Shown here: positions 37,447 to 47,028 of the stretch, piece by piece
How the letters are laid out: every line of letters begins with the position of its first letter
Position numbering within the stretch: the first letter of the stretch is position 1
Origin: Stieleria sedimenti
GTDB lineage: Bacteria > Planctomycetota > Planctomycetia > Pirellulales > Pirellulaceae
Reading direction: 5' to 3'
Assembly (NCBI RefSeq): GCF_025060895.1
Contig: NZ_JANZKV010000063.1
Span: forward strand, 1-64,000
Length of the DNA: 64,000 bases
Made by a program: the position numbers and the translations under genes
The notes under the pieces: model-generated
Told to the model about the DNA's origin: nothing
Database searches by the model: none
The model's input: the letters and a program-made list of their open reading frames with translations, nothing else

Positions 37447-37983
37447 ATGAACCAGCGGTCCACCCCATCGACGCGAACCACGATCGGCCACCTCGTACTG
37501 GCGGGGCTGGCGATCACACTGGCCGGTTGCCAGTCGTGCCTTCCGGGCCGACGTTCCAAGACCATCACGCCAGCCGCCTACGATTCGATCGTCAACAATG
37601 CAGGCTATCGCGAGACCACTTGGACACCCTTGGATCCCTGCGACGCCTGGCAGTCGCCGGTCCGACACGAACACGTCGACCAGCAGTGGTTCGAACACGT
37701 CGGCGCGGAAACGTTGCCCAACCCGATCGAGCAGATCAGCCACGAAGTCCCCAGCGAACTGGCGAACGTCGACCTGGCGAACATCGACCTGGCTGCCGTT
37801 GACCCACAGCTCGAATCCGGTCCAGCCGACGAACCGACGGACAGCGTGGCCCAAAGCAGTACGGCCCCAGACAGTGAATCAATCGGCACCGCGTCCGCAT
37901 CGGTCGCAACCGGGAAGTGGTACGAAATCGAATCCGGCCCGAGCGAAGAACTTGAACACGTTGAGATCGAGTATCTCCGTTAG
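37447..37983 (+). CDS. Small lipoprotein of the EPS operon
   Basis: From ATG 37447 the product is 178 residues. The signal peptide ends in LAITLAGCQ, a good lipobox, so the mature protein starts at the Cys. The rest is polar and rich in Pro, Glu and Ser, with no known domain. It lies 16 nt after the OPX gene and about 40 nt before the ligase gene, so it is in the operon. It may assist the OPX protein in the outer membrane, but nothing in the sequence proves this. Confidence 0.8.
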   Translation: MNQRSTPSTRTTIGHLVLAGLAITLAGCQSCLPGRRSKTITPAAYDSIVNNAGYRETTWTPLDPCDAWQSPVRHEHVDQQWFEHVGAETLPNPIEQISHEVPSELANVDLANIDLAAVDPQLESGPADEPTDSVAQSSTAPDSESIGTASASVATGKWYEIESGPSEELEHVEIEYLR

Positions 37984-38024
37984 TCGCGTGACGAGCCACG
38001 CGTGGCAGGGAAGCAAGCAATCAG

Positions 38025-39437
38025 ATGGCAACGGCGGTTTTTGACACCACCGATCACACCTCTCTGCCCCGCATCGACACGGACGTCGATGATCGGCACG
38101 GCTGGGGGTTTGCCCTGTTGCTGGCGACGACGGCGACCCTGTTTGTCCGCCCGGCGGACCTGGTGCCGGCCTTGGACAAGTGGCCGATCTATCAAGTACT
38201 GATCGTCGCCTGTCTCGCCGTCTCGGCCCGGGCGTGTGCCAGGCAACTCAGCCACGGCAGACTGGTCCACCGCCCGATCACGGCGGCGTTACTGTTATTG
38301 GTCATCGCGGTCGGAATGTCGCATCTTTCGCACGGCTTTGTCTGGGCGGCAAGGATGTCGATGTTGGAAGTCAGCAAGTTGATCGCCCTGTACGTGCTGA
38401 TCATCGGACTGATCAACACGCCGACGCGGCTGCGGTTTTTCGTGAAGTGGCTGACCGTTGCGATCACGACGATGGCATCACTGGTGTTGTTGGACAAGTT
38501 CGGCATGGTGTCGATCGCCGCACTGGAATCGATCCAAGACCGCGGTGTCATCCAAAACGGTGTCGTCGAGCAGGTGGAACGCATTCGTGGGACAGGCATC
38601 TTTCAAGACCCCAATGACTTTGGATTGATCCTCGTCATGGGACTCGTTTTTTGCGTCTCGTTCCTGACCAAACCTCGGACCGGATGGGTGCGTTATGGCT
38701 GGCTCGCACCGACAGGTGTTCTGTTGGCTGCGTTGGCGATGACCCATTCACGTGGTGCACTGCTGTCGTTGATCTGCGCGGTGTCGACGGCGTTGTGCTA
38801 TTTCCGCGGAGGAAAATATGGCGCGTTGGCGTTGCCGGGATTGTCGTTGTTGGCGTTGGCGTTTTCTAGCCGCATGTCTGACTTCAGCGCGATCAATCAA
38901 GGGACGGGCCAAGACCGCATTCAGATTTGGTCGGAAAGCTTGAGCATTTGGCGGCAATATCCGTTGTTCGGTTTGGGCGAAGGATTGATCGCCGATGAAA
39001 TCGGCGTGGTGACTCACAATTCGTTTCTGCATTGTTACGCCGAACTGGGCTTTTTCGGCGGCACCACCTTCGTCGCCTGTTTTTTGGCTGCCGGGTTCGG
39101 CCTCTGGTCGCAACGGCGTCCGCGATCGAAACCGCCCGAAGAGGAGATGCCGGCGGCCCAAGCGGCTCGCGAACATTCTCGGTTGTGCGGCTTTCTGTTC
39201 GCGGCCTTGATGGGTTGCATCGCCGCCATGCTGACCATCTCGCGACAGTTTGTCGCCCCCACCTACTTGATCCTGGGACTCGTCGCGGCCGCAATTTCCA
39301 TGCCCGCCAATGCGTCGATCCCCGGTCTGGCAACCGGGTTGCGAATCGGCAACCGGTTCTTGCTGTTGTCTCTCCTCGCCAGTGCCGGCTCACTGTTGCT
39401 GTTCTACATGACCATCCGTCTTTTTGTCCGCTGGTGA
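38025..39437 (+). CDS. O-antigen ligase/polymerase-like membrane protein (Wzy/WaaL)
   Basis: The 470-residue product has ten or more membrane helices and a large loop containing GTGIFQDPNDFGL and later GTGQDRIQIWSESLSIW, then FGLGEGLIADE and THNSFLHCYAELGFFGG. That last His-containing motif is typical of O-antigen ligase and polymerase proteins (Wzy_C-like). It would polymerise lipid-linked repeat units outside the membrane. GGGAAG lies about nine bases before the ATG at 38025. Whether it is a polymerase or a ligase cannot be told by eye; its place beside the flippase favours polymerase. Confidence 0.85.
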   Translation: MATAVFDTTDHTSLPRIDTDVDDRHGWGFALLLATTATLFVRPADLVPALDKWPIYQVLIVACLAVSARACARQLSHGRLVHRPITAALLLLVIAVGMSHLSHGFVWAARMSMLEVSKLIALYVLIIGLINTPTRLRFFVKWLTVAITTMASLVLLDKFGMVSIAALESIQDRGVIQNGVVEQVERIRGTGIFQDPNDFGLILVMGLVFCVSFLTKPRTGWVRYGWLAPTGVLLAALAMTHSRGALLSLICAVSTALCYFRGGKYGALALPGLSLLALAFSSRMSDFSAINQGTGQDRIQIWSESLSIWRQYPLFGLGEGLIADEIGVVTHNSFLHCYAELGFFGGTTFVACFLAAGFGLWSQRRPRSKPPEEEMPAAQAAREHSRLCGFLFAALMGCIAAMLTISRQFVAPTYLILGLVAAAISMPANASIPGLATGLRIGNRFLLLSLLASAGSLLLFYMTIRLFVRW

Positions 39438-39461
39438 TTTCAAACTCAAACATTGACTTTG

Positions 39462-41021
39462 ATGAGTAGTTTCCGTGTCATCTCTCGAAACATTCTGAGC
39501 AACTGGGTGGCCTACGTCATCCAGGTGGCGATCACGTTTTTCTTGACGCCATTCGTGTTGCACCAGATCGGTGATGCGCGTTACGGCGTTTGGACCATCG
39601 TGATCAGCATCACGGGATATTACGGACTGTTGGATCTTGGTTTGCGTGCCGGGATGACCCAGTACATCACCCGGTACTTTTCCAAGGGTGACTTCGACCG
39701 CATGAATCGTGCCGCCAGCAGCGGGTTCGCCCTGCATCTCGGCTGCGCCCTGTGTGCGTTGGTTGCCACCTTCGCGACCGCAGTCGCCGCGCCCGCTTTC
39801 TTTTCCTTGCCTCCCGCGTTGGAGACCGAGGCCGTTTGGTGTGTTCTGATTCTAGGCTGTTCGACGGCAATCCAATTATTGTTGTTCCCGTTTTCGGTCG
39901 CCCTGACGGCCAAGCAACGCTTTGACCTGATCACCGTCGTCAGTCTTTTCTGCCGAATCGTGTCGGCCACCGCGACGATCCTTGTATTGATGGCCGGATA
40001 CGGATTGATCGGTGTGTGTGCCGCCGGCGCGGTCGGAAACCTTCTCGACTACGCACTCCGCTGGGCGGTCGGCTGCCGCGTCCTTCCCGAACTCAAAATC
40101 TCTTGGCGGTTGGCGAGTTGGGCCGGTTGCCGCGAATGCATCGGCTTCGGATTCTGGAGCGCCTTGCTCGCCGTCAGCCACCTGGTGATCAGCTTTTCCG
40201 ACGCGTTGGTGATCGGAATTTTCATGCCCGTCTCGGCGATCGCCTACTTTGCCTTGGCCAACAACTTGATGAAGTACTTTGCCAACATCTTCGTTCCCGT
40301 CAGTCAAGTCTTCTATCCCGCCGCGACCGACCTCGATGCGCACAACAATCTGACGGGGCTACAGCAGCTCTACCTGAAAGGCTCGCGAATGCTTTCCTTG
40401 GTCGCGGTCAGCGCGGCATTGATCACGGGGATCTGGGCCAGCGGTTTCTATCGATTGTGGATCGGCGACAAGTACGTCCAAACGGACATTTATCACTCCG
40501 TTCCGCTGCTGTTCCAAATCTTGCTCATCGGCGCGTTGTTCACCGCCGCAACCGGGATCGGTTCCAAGATTTTGCTGGGCCGTCGCCGATTCAAGGGCCT
40601 GACCTGGTTGATGTGTGTTGAGGGCACCATGAATCTAGCCATCAGCGTCGCACTGATCCAACCGTTCGGATTGCTGGGCGTTGCGATCGGAACCGCGTTG
40701 CCCGCCGTCCTGTGCCGTGGCATCGCGCACCCGATCATCGTCTGCGCCGACCTGAAACTTGATTTCAAAGACTACAGCCGCCAGATCCTTTGGCCGACCG
40801 TTGTCGTCACCGTGCTGCTGGCGCCGTTGGTATTCGCCGTGCACCACATCACCGATCAAAGCAATTGGACGGAGTTGATCATCGGCGGATTGCTGGCAAC
40901 CCTGATTGCCGTCGTCTTGGCCTGCAGCTTCGGACTGAACACCTCTGATCGTCAACGCTACCTTTTCCCCACTCTTAGACGGATGGCGAGAATCCGCGGC
41001 GTCTTGGAGGCCAAACCTTGA
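39462..41021 (+). CDS. Polysaccharide flippase, Wzx-like (MATE/MVF superfamily)
   Basis: From ATG 39462 the product is 519 residues with about twelve to fourteen membrane helices. The opening VISRNILSNWVAYVIQVAIT, with FLTPFVLHQIGDARYGVWTI, is typical of Wzx/RfbX flippases, as is DLGLRAGMTQYITRY. It moves undecaprenyl-linked repeat units to the outer leaflet. The TTG three codons earlier is an alternative start. It begins 24 nt after the Wzy-like stop, so Wzy and Wzx are co-transcribed. Confidence 0.88.
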   Translation: MSSFRVISRNILSNWVAYVIQVAITFFLTPFVLHQIGDARYGVWTIVISITGYYGLLDLGLRAGMTQYITRYFSKGDFDRMNRAASSGFALHLGCALCALVATFATAVAAPAFFSLPPALETEAVWCVLILGCSTAIQLLLFPFSVALTAKQRFDLITVVSLFCRIVSATATILVLMAGYGLIGVCAAGAVGNLLDYALRWAVGCRVLPELKISWRLASWAGCRECIGFGFWSALLAVSHLVISFSDALVIGIFMPVSAIAYFALANNLMKYFANIFVPVSQVFYPAATDLDAHNNLTGLQQLYLKGSRMLSLVAVSAALITGIWASGFYRLWIGDKYVQTDIYHSVPLLFQILLIGALFTAATGIGSKILLGRRRFKGLTWLMCVEGTMNLAISVALIQPFGLLGVAIGTALPAVLCRGIAHPIIVCADLKLDFKDYSRQILWPTVVVTVLLAPLVFAVHHITDQSNWTELIIGGLLATLIAVVLACSFGLNTSDRQRYLFPTLRRMARIRGVLEAKP

Positions 41022-41076
41022 TTCCCATCCACGAGAATCGTCGATCGCTCCTTGTCAGCGAAAGGAAGACCAACCG

Positions 41077-42123
41077 ATGAGTCATTTTGCAGCGACCTGC
41101 CGTCGAATCTCGCGAGCACCACGAACACTGGTGTCCCGCGTGCTGTCGCGGCAACGTTCCACCGCGACCAAACGCGATCAATGGTTCGTGGACTACCACA
41201 GCGACCACGCTCGGCAGGTGGTCGGGTTGCGGGACAAGACCGATGAACGTTTAAAACTCTTTCGCGTCGAAGACATCGCAGGAAAACGTGTCCTCGACGC
41301 CGGATGCAACATGGGTGCGATCGTCAACCATTGCATGAAATTGGGTGCTCACCAGGTCACCGGTTTGGACTTTGATGGCGCCGCGGTACAACGCGCCCGG
41401 GGACTTTACAGCGACCCCACATCGGTCTTTCGATGTGACGACCTGGACAATCCGCTGGCGGCGCTCGAGCCGCACGACACCGTCATGTTCCTGTCTGTCT
41501 ACGGCACCAAGGAACTGGAAGACCGCAATTCCATCCTCAGCCGGTTGGCGGGGTTGTCTCAAGTGATGTACTTCGAGGGCCATCATGGCGACGACCCGCG
41601 CGACTACGCTTGGGTGTTGCTGAAATTTGGCGGGTTCCAAACCATCGAGTTTCTCGGCTACACCAACGACGAACTGCGTGAAGATTCCGTCGGACGCCCT
41701 TTCTTTCGCTGTGACCGGAAACCGCGCGACGTCGGCTTCCTGGCCGGTTTTATCGCCGACCATTCACACATCGATGCCACGCTAAAGGTCGCCGTGGTCG
41801 GCCGCTCCGGCGCGGGCAAGAGCCACTTGGCGCGACAGCTGGCGGACGATCAACGCTGCGAGGGTGTGACGATTCTGGACGACGTGAACGATCCGGGTCG
41901 CATTCATGCCGCCCAGCGACTCGTTCTGTTTGACTATCGCGCGGGCACCTACATCGATCAAATCGACGCCCTGTTCTTCTTGGACGTCGACGAGAACGTT
42001 CGCTTGAAACGCTTTGCCAGCGACCCCGTTCGACAAGACGACTACAACGCGCTGCTGCGCACGCCGCCGGTGCGTTCAAACTTTTTGAGCTTCTTTCGGA
42101 TCGAGGCACAACAAGATGGCTAG
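41077..42123 (+). CDS. Methyltransferase fused to a P-loop (kinase-like) domain
   Basis: The 348-residue protein joins two parts. Residues about 60-215 are a class I methyltransferase with VLDAGCNMG (71-79) and GLDFD (96-100). Residues about 235-348 hold a P-loop, VVGRSGAGKSHLARQLA (GxSGAGKS at 242-249), and a later LVLFDYRAGTYIDQI that may be the acidic strand. The pair could transfer a methyl and a phosphate to a sugar or lipid carrier. AAAGGAAGA lies before the ATG. The end overlaps the next glycosyltransferase by 8 nt, so it acts in the same pathway. I have not seen this fusion described in a family I can name. Confidence 0.8.
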   Translation: MSHFAATCRRISRAPRTLVSRVLSRQRSTATKRDQWFVDYHSDHARQVVGLRDKTDERLKLFRVEDIAGKRVLDAGCNMGAIVNHCMKLGAHQVTGLDFDGAAVQRARGLYSDPTSVFRCDDLDNPLAALEPHDTVMFLSVYGTKELEDRNSILSRLAGLSQVMYFEGHHGDDPRDYAWVLLKFGGFQTIEFLGYTNDELREDSVGRPFFRCDRKPRDVGFLAGFIADHSHIDATLKVAVVGRSGAGKSHLARQLADDQRCEGVTILDDVNDPGRIHAAQRLVLFDYRAGTYIDQIDALFFLDVDENVRLKRFASDPVRQDDYNALLRTPPVRSNFLSFFRIEAQQDG

Positions 42124-43114
42124 CGAGCATGCCGAAGCCGCCCCAGCGATCGTGACCGGAGCGACCAGAACACCGACCACACGCCCCCATCCAGGTCGCG
42201 TCTCGGTGATCATCCCCACGTACAATTGTGCCCGCTACATCGACGACGCGTTGCAGTCGGTGGCGATCCAGTCTTATGACGACTGGGAAATCGTCGTGAT
42301 CGATGATGGATCCACCGATGAAACACTCGCTGTCGTTGCCCGATCCGGCGTTCCCTGCACCTACGTGATGAACGAGCGACACAAAGGCCCCGCGGGGGCT
42401 CGCAACCACGGGGTCGGCCTGAGCAGCGGTCAATACATCGCCTTCCTCGATGCCGACGATGCGTGGCTGCCCAACAAGTTGGCCCTTCAAGTTGCCGCAC
42501 TGCAAGCCGATCCAAAACTGCTCGCCCTCGGTTCGATCATGATTCCCTGGGACAGCACGCCGCCCCAAATCGACAAGACGACCACGGTGCGACGATACAG
42601 TTTTTCCGAAATGGTCGTTCGCAATCGGCTCGGAACGCCGACGGTCGTCTGTCGGCGTGACGCGCTGTCGAAGGTCGGCCTGTTCGACGAATCGATGAAC
42701 ATCGCCGAAGACTACGAATTGTGGCTGCGGTTGAGCCGGATCGGTGCGGTCGGTCGTCTGGAAATGCCGCTGGCCCGATTCCGACAGCGGCCCGACGGTG
42801 CCAGTGCGGGCAACCGCGACCGCACCTTTGATCTGGACATGCGTTTTGCCCGCTCGCTTGCGAACCGATATCCCGATGTACCGGGGATACGCCGTTTGGT
42901 CCAACAGGGGCTCTCGGCCAGAGAGTTTGAACGTGCGATTGAATTGTGCGATGTGGAAAAACGCTATTGGCAAGCCCTTCGCGCGACCGCCAATTCGATT
43001 CGCAATTGGCCCTGGACCAATCCCCTCGGCCTGGGCCGCCCGCTGACACGCCTGCGACGCGTTCGGCGCATCGTTCTGGACGCCCTGCATGCGCAATGCG
43101 GCGCAGGAGTTTGA
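42116..43114 (+). CDS. Family 2 glycosyltransferase
   Basis: The 332-residue cytoplasmic protein has the GT-A pattern: RVSVIIPTYNCARYI, WEIVVIDDGSTDET, and the DXD-like FLDADDAW. A C-terminal tail is Arg-rich with no membrane helix. The first 20 residues are an Ala/Thr-rich extension. It overlaps the methyltransferase/P-loop gene by 8 nt and is followed 3 nt later by an acyltransferase. Donor and acceptor are unknown; it adds one sugar of the repeat unit. Confidence 0.88.
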   Translation: MASEHAEAAPAIVTGATRTPTTRPHPGRVSVIIPTYNCARYIDDALQSVAIQSYDDWEIVVIDDGSTDETLAVVARSGVPCTYVMNERHKGPAGARNHGVGLSSGQYIAFLDADDAWLPNKLALQVAALQADPKLLALGSIMIPWDSTPPQIDKTTTVRRYSFSEMVVRNRLGTPTVVCRRDALSKVGLFDESMNIAEDYELWLRLSRIGAVGRLEMPLARFRQRPDGASAGNRDRTFDLDMRFARSLANRYPDVPGIRRLVQQGLSAREFERAIELCDVEKRYWQALRATANSIRNWPWTNPLGLGRPLTRLRRVRRIVLDALHAQCGAGV

Positions 43115-43117
43115 CCG

Positions 43118-44245
43118 ATGGAATCGACGACACCAACCCAATCAGCCCCACACATCGTGGAACTCGACGCGTTGCGGGGAATCGCCGCGATGGCGGTGCT
43201 CTGTTGCCATCTGCCGCGCGGATTCTGGTTCGGTGCGACGGGCGTCGATTTATTTTTTGTCCTCTCCGGTTTCTTGATCACCGGCATCATTCAACGCAAT
43301 CACGATCAGCCACGGTTCTTACGCGCGTTCTACTGGCGCAGAAGCCTGCGGATCCTGCCGCTCTACTATCTGGTGATCTTGATGGCGTATGCCGTCAACT
43401 TGCTCCGCGCCACGCCCGCGGACACATCGGGCTTTGGCTACTACTTGGTCTATCTGCAAAACATCCATCAGTATTGGGGCGGCGAAACACCGCCGGTGGA
43501 CCTGGCATTGGGGCACACGTGGACGTTGGCGATCGAAGAACAGTTTTACCTGTTCTGGCCCGTCGCGCTGTTGCTGCTGCGAGGTCGTGCGAAATGGTGG
43601 CTTGCGGGACTGTTCGTCGTGCTGCCGATTCTGTTGCGCGGCCAAGGATTGCCCAAGACCGTCCTGCTGGGACACACCGACAGCCTCGCCATGGGCGCGT
43701 TTCTGGCTTGGATCATGATTCGCACCGAATCGGTCAAACGCGAACGTCAGGCCGTTTGCTACGCGTCGATCGCATTGGCCAGCTTTCTCGCCTATGGGGC
43801 GATGTACTGGCAAATGTGTCGGCAAAACCCGGCGTTCACCGGCGGCGAGTACCTGCAGCTGACCCTGCCGGTCGCCGTCATCAGTCTGGCCTATTTCGGC
43901 GTCATCGGACTGTTCGTGTGCATGACCGGAAGCCGACCGCTGGCGCTGTTTCGAAACCGATACCTGGTCCAACTGGGGACGATCAGCTACGGCTTGTACC
44001 TGTACCATTTGGTGTTGTACGAAAACCTGGACACGCTGGTGAAGTTCCGCTGGAAGTTGGGCGACCCCTGGTGGCTCGACGTGACCAAGGTGATCGTGTC
44101 ATTGGCCGTCGCCGCGCTGTCATGGCGGTTCTTTGAACAGCCGATCCTGCGTTTCAAAGATCGCTTCCGCTACAACGACGCATCGGTCGTCGCCAGTCAA
44201 CCAGTGCCATCACTTGCGACCGCGGGAGCCCCGGCCCATGAATAG
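43118..44245 (+). CDS. Acyltransferase family 3 (OafA-like) membrane protein
   Basis: The 375-residue product has ten or so membrane helices. Signatures are ELDALRGIAAMAVLCCHLP with the His in the first segment, FVLSGFLITGII, RRSLRILPLYYL and the GHTWTLAIEEQFYLFWP motif. Such proteins O-acetylate extracellular polysaccharides using acyl-CoA from the cytoplasm. It starts 3 nt after the GT2 stop and overlaps the next gene by 8 nt. The C-terminus is hydrophilic. Confidence 0.9.
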   Translation: MESTTPTQSAPHIVELDALRGIAAMAVLCCHLPRGFWFGATGVDLFFVLSGFLITGIIQRNHDQPRFLRAFYWRRSLRILPLYYLVILMAYAVNLLRATPADTSGFGYYLVYLQNIHQYWGGETPPVDLALGHTWTLAIEEQFYLFWPVALLLLRGRAKWWLAGLFVVLPILLRGQGLPKTVLLGHTDSLAMGAFLAWIMIRTESVKRERQAVCYASIALASFLAYGAMYWQMCRQNPAFTGGEYLQLTLPVAVISLAYFGVIGLFVCMTGSRPLALFRNRYLVQLGTISYGLYLYHLVLYENLDTLVKFRWKLGDPWWLDVTKVIVSLAVAALSWRFFEQPILRFKDRFRYNDASVVASQPVPSLATAGAPAHE

Positions 44246-45401
44246 AATCTGCGTCGCCTCCTCTGGACTGGGACACGTCGCCCGCGGAATCGAAGCCTGG
44301 GCCGATGATCTGGGAAACGCGCTCGCCGCGCGTGGCGAACACGTCATCCGGTGCAAGGGTGCGGGCAAACCCGAATCCGACTTCGACCGCGTCGTCCCCT
44401 GCTGGACCCGCGACGCGGTCAAGACCCGTGCGCTGCTGCGGTCGATGCCGCCCGCGCTCGGCTGGCGGATCGGGATGGGCAGCGGATACGCGATCGAACA
44501 GACCACCTTCGCACGTAATCTGATCAAGGTACTGCGGACCGAAGACATTGACGTCTTGCACGTCCAAGACCCCTTCGTTGCCACCCAGGTGCAGAAAGCG
44601 TGGCGCCGCGGCCGCATCAAAACACGCACGATTCTGGCCCACGGAACCGAAGAATCACTGCGATTTCAACACCAGATCACGTACCTGCAACACCTCGCGC
44701 CGTGGCATCACCAACAAGCCCGCGATGCCGGTTTTGACAAAGACACGTGGACAACCATTCCGAACTTCATCGACACCGATCATTTCCATCCCGGAGACGG
44801 CGGACCCTTGCGTGCGGAATTGAACCTTCCACGCGAAGCGCTCGTGGTGTTGGTCGCCGCGGCGATCAAGCGGCGGCACAAACGCATCGATTACGTGATC
44901 GATGAATTCCACGCCTTGCTCGACCAGCACCCCGACCTGCCCGCCTGGTTGGTCATCGCCGGCGGTCGCGAATCAGAAACGGACGAACTGATCGCGATGG
45001 GTAAGCGGCGTCTGGCTGACCGCGTTCGATTCCTGGTTCGCTTTCCGAGAACCCGGATGGCGGACTTGTACCGCGCCGCCGATGTGTTCGCGCTCGGCAG
45101 CCTGAAAGAGATGATGCCGATCGCGCTGCTGGAAGCCACCGCCAGTGGTCTGCCTTGCCTGGTTCATCAGCACCCTGTCATGCAGTGGATGATCGGTCCG
45201 GGTGGCCGGTCGCTCGAACTTTCCCAACGTGGTGGATTGACCACCGCGCTGGCCCAGTTGCTGACCGATCGGTGCAAGAGACAACGCCTCGGTGTCGCCG
45301 CACGGCAACATTGCTGCGATCGGTTCGGCACCGAGGTGGTCGTCGATCAGATCCTGCGTTATTACCGTCAGGTCACCAACGACACGAGGGCGGCCGCATG
45401 A
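44238..45401 (+). CDS. Family 4 glycosyltransferase
   Basis: From ATG 44238 the product is 387 residues with the GT-B fold: an N-terminal GLGHVARGIEAWADDLGNAL loop and a C-terminal nucleotide-binding half with VAAAIKRRHKRIDYVI and LKEMMPIALLEATASG, the E-x7-E motif. A retaining reaction with UDP-, GDP- or ADP-sugar is expected. It overlaps the acyltransferase gene by 8 nt and the next GT2 gene by 4 nt (ATGA). A frame extending upstream to 44133 would lie inside the previous gene and is discounted. Confidence 0.88.
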   Translation: MNRICVASSGLGHVARGIEAWADDLGNALAARGEHVIRCKGAGKPESDFDRVVPCWTRDAVKTRALLRSMPPALGWRIGMGSGYAIEQTTFARNLIKVLRTEDIDVLHVQDPFVATQVQKAWRRGRIKTRTILAHGTEESLRFQHQITYLQHLAPWHHQQARDAGFDKDTWTTIPNFIDTDHFHPGDGGPLRAELNLPREALVVLVAAAIKRRHKRIDYVIDEFHALLDQHPDLPAWLVIAGGRESETDELIAMGKRRLADRVRFLVRFPRTRMADLYRAADVFALGSLKEMMPIALLEATASGLPCLVHQHPVMQWMIGPGGRSLELSQRGGLTTALAQLLTDRCKRQRLGVAARQHCCDRFGTEVVVDQILRYYRQVTNDTRAAA

Positions 45402-46330
45402 GTAATCCCACCGTCAGCGTCGTGATCCCGGCCTACAACGCCTCGGCCACCATCGCCCGGGCGATCGACAGTTGCCTGGCGCAAACGATCCCGTTGTGGC
45501 AAATCATCGTGGTCGATGACGGCAGCAGCGACGGTCTGGCCGAGTTGGTCCGGACGCGTTACGCCGATTCGGTCACTCTGATTCGCCAGACCAATTCCCG
45601 GACCGCCGCCGCCCGCAATCGGGGTCTCGACGCGGTCACCGGTGACTTCGTCGGCTTCCTCGATGCCGACGATCATTGGGAACCAGGCAAGATCGAACGC
45701 CAGCTTTCGATCTTTGCAACGCATCCCGAAGTCGACGTTGTCGCGGGGCGGTTCTTTTGTCAGTCGCCCGGATCGCCGCGGACACTGAATGCATCCAAAT
45801 CAAACCGATGGTACGACCGCCCCGTGCAAGCCAGCGGCGCCGACGCGTTCTTGCTCGGCACGCTGCACTGGACCGGGACGGTGTTGGTCCGGCGCAGCGC
45901 CCTTGGAAACCTGCGTTTCGTGTCGGGTTTGGAACCCGCCGAAGACCGTGATCTGTGGATTCGATTGGCGGCTAACCATCCCGTTTATCTGGATTCCGAG
46001 CCGCTGGCGACTGCGGTGTTGGAGCCGGGCAGCCTGTCCCGCGGCAGCATCGAGGTCGACTGCACCAAGATGCTGGAGGTCATCCAACGCCATCGATCGC
46101 TGTTGAGTCTGCCTGCGCGGTTGTTTTGGACCTCGTACGTGCGTTATCGCTGGGCGGCGATGGACCCCAAGCCCTCCACGGCGCTGCCGATGCTGATCCG
46201 TTCGGTTGCCAGTTGGCCATTCCCGTTTGCCGGAATGCCCGCGATGAAGCGTCTGGGCAGACTGAAGCGATTGCTGGTCTTGCTACGGCAGTCGATGATG
46301 CGTCCGAGTCAACCTGAAGGAGTGTCGTGA
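45398..46330 (+). CDS. Family 2 glycosyltransferase
   Basis: From ATG 45398 the product is 310 residues. It shows VSVVIPAYNASATI, IIVVDDGSSDGL, GFLDADDHWEPG and the acceptor-side EPAEDRDLWIRL. No membrane helix is seen. It starts with ATGA overlap on the previous stop and its own stop shares bases with the acetyltransferase start (TGATG). It is a further sugar-adding enzyme of the repeat unit. Specificity is unknown. Confidence 0.88.
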   Translation: MSNPTVSVVIPAYNASATIARAIDSCLAQTIPLWQIIVVDDGSSDGLAELVRTRYADSVTLIRQTNSRTAAARNRGLDAVTGDFVGFLDADDHWEPGKIERQLSIFATHPEVDVVAGRFFCQSPGSPRTLNASKSNRWYDRPVQASGADAFLLGTLHWTGTVLVRRSALGNLRFVSGLEPAEDRDLWIRLAANHPVYLDSEPLATAVLEPGSLSRGSIEVDCTKMLEVIQRHRSLLSLPARLFWTSYVRYRWAAMDPKPSTALPMLIRSVASWPFPFAGMPAMKRLGRLKRLLVLLRQSMMRPSQPEGVS

Positions 46331-47028
46331 TGCGTGACCGAATCAAAACCACCGTTCGATGGTTGTGGCAATGCCACCTGCCGGTGACCGCGATCAATCG
46401 GCCCGTCTTTGCCACGCTGTACCGAATCCACGTCGCCGCGCGAGAGCTGGTCGGTTGGGCGGCCCGGTTTTTTTGGTACGAACCACTCTTTCGCAGCCAG
46501 TGTGATGTCGTCGGGAATCGATTTCGCATGGAGCAGTTGCCGTATTTAGTCGGCCGAGGCAAGCTTTCGATCGGTGAGGGTGTCAGGCTGTCGGGAAAAT
46601 CCTCGTTTGCGTTCAGTTCGCGGCACTGCGATTCACCTTCCCTGTCCATCGGAACCGGCACATTCATCGGGCACAACTGCGCCATGGTTGTCGGCCGCCG
46701 CATCACGATCGGCAACCATTGCCTGATCGCCGGAGGGGTTCGCATCAGCGACTTTGATGGGCATCCCATCGATGCGGCCGATCGTCGAAACGGACTGACG
46801 ACGCCTTCGGAAAAGGTTTCCCCCGTCTCGATCGGTGACGACGTATGGATCGGCCACGGGGCGATCGTTTTGAAGGGAGTCCGCATCGGCGATCGTGCAA
46901 TCGTTGGCGCGCGGGCGGTCGTGACCAGAGACGTTCCGGCGGACACCATTGTGGCGGGCAATCCCGCTCGGCATGTCAAATCGCTTTCTCCCGGTGTCGT
47001 CGCCTTCTTTACCGAGGACGCCGCATGA
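46330..47028 (+). CDS. Hexapeptide-repeat acyltransferase (LbH)
   Basis: From ATG 46330 the product is 232 residues. After a basic N-terminus, hexapeptide repeats form a left-handed beta helix: LSIGTGTFIGHNC, ITIGNHCLIAGG, VSIGDDVWIGHGAIV, VRIGDRAIVGARAVV and TIVAGNPARHV, the usual end of serine acetyltransferase/maltose acetyltransferase-type enzymes. It transfers an acetyl or other acyl group in the cytoplasm, probably to a sugar of the repeat unit. One-base overlap with the previous gene and a 4-nt overlap with the next place it in the operon. GTG at 46327 is a second possible start. Confidence 0.88.
   Translation: MRDRIKTTVRWLWQCHLPVTAINRPVFATLYRIHVAARELVGWAARFFWYEPLFRSQCDVVGNRFRMEQLPYLVGRGKLSIGEGVRLSGKSSFAFSSRHCDSPSLSIGTGTFIGHNCAMVVGRRITIGNHCLIAGGVRISDFDGHPIDAADRRNGLTTPSEKVSPVSIGDDVWIGHGAIVLKGVRIGDRAIVGARAVVTRDVPADTIVAGNPARHVKSLSPGVVAFFTEDAA

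Noticed and set aside
41750-43141. 463-codon antisense open frame over the GT2 and methyltransferase genes
   Set aside because: The plus strand has overlapping genes with complete motifs; the antisense product has no recognisable features.
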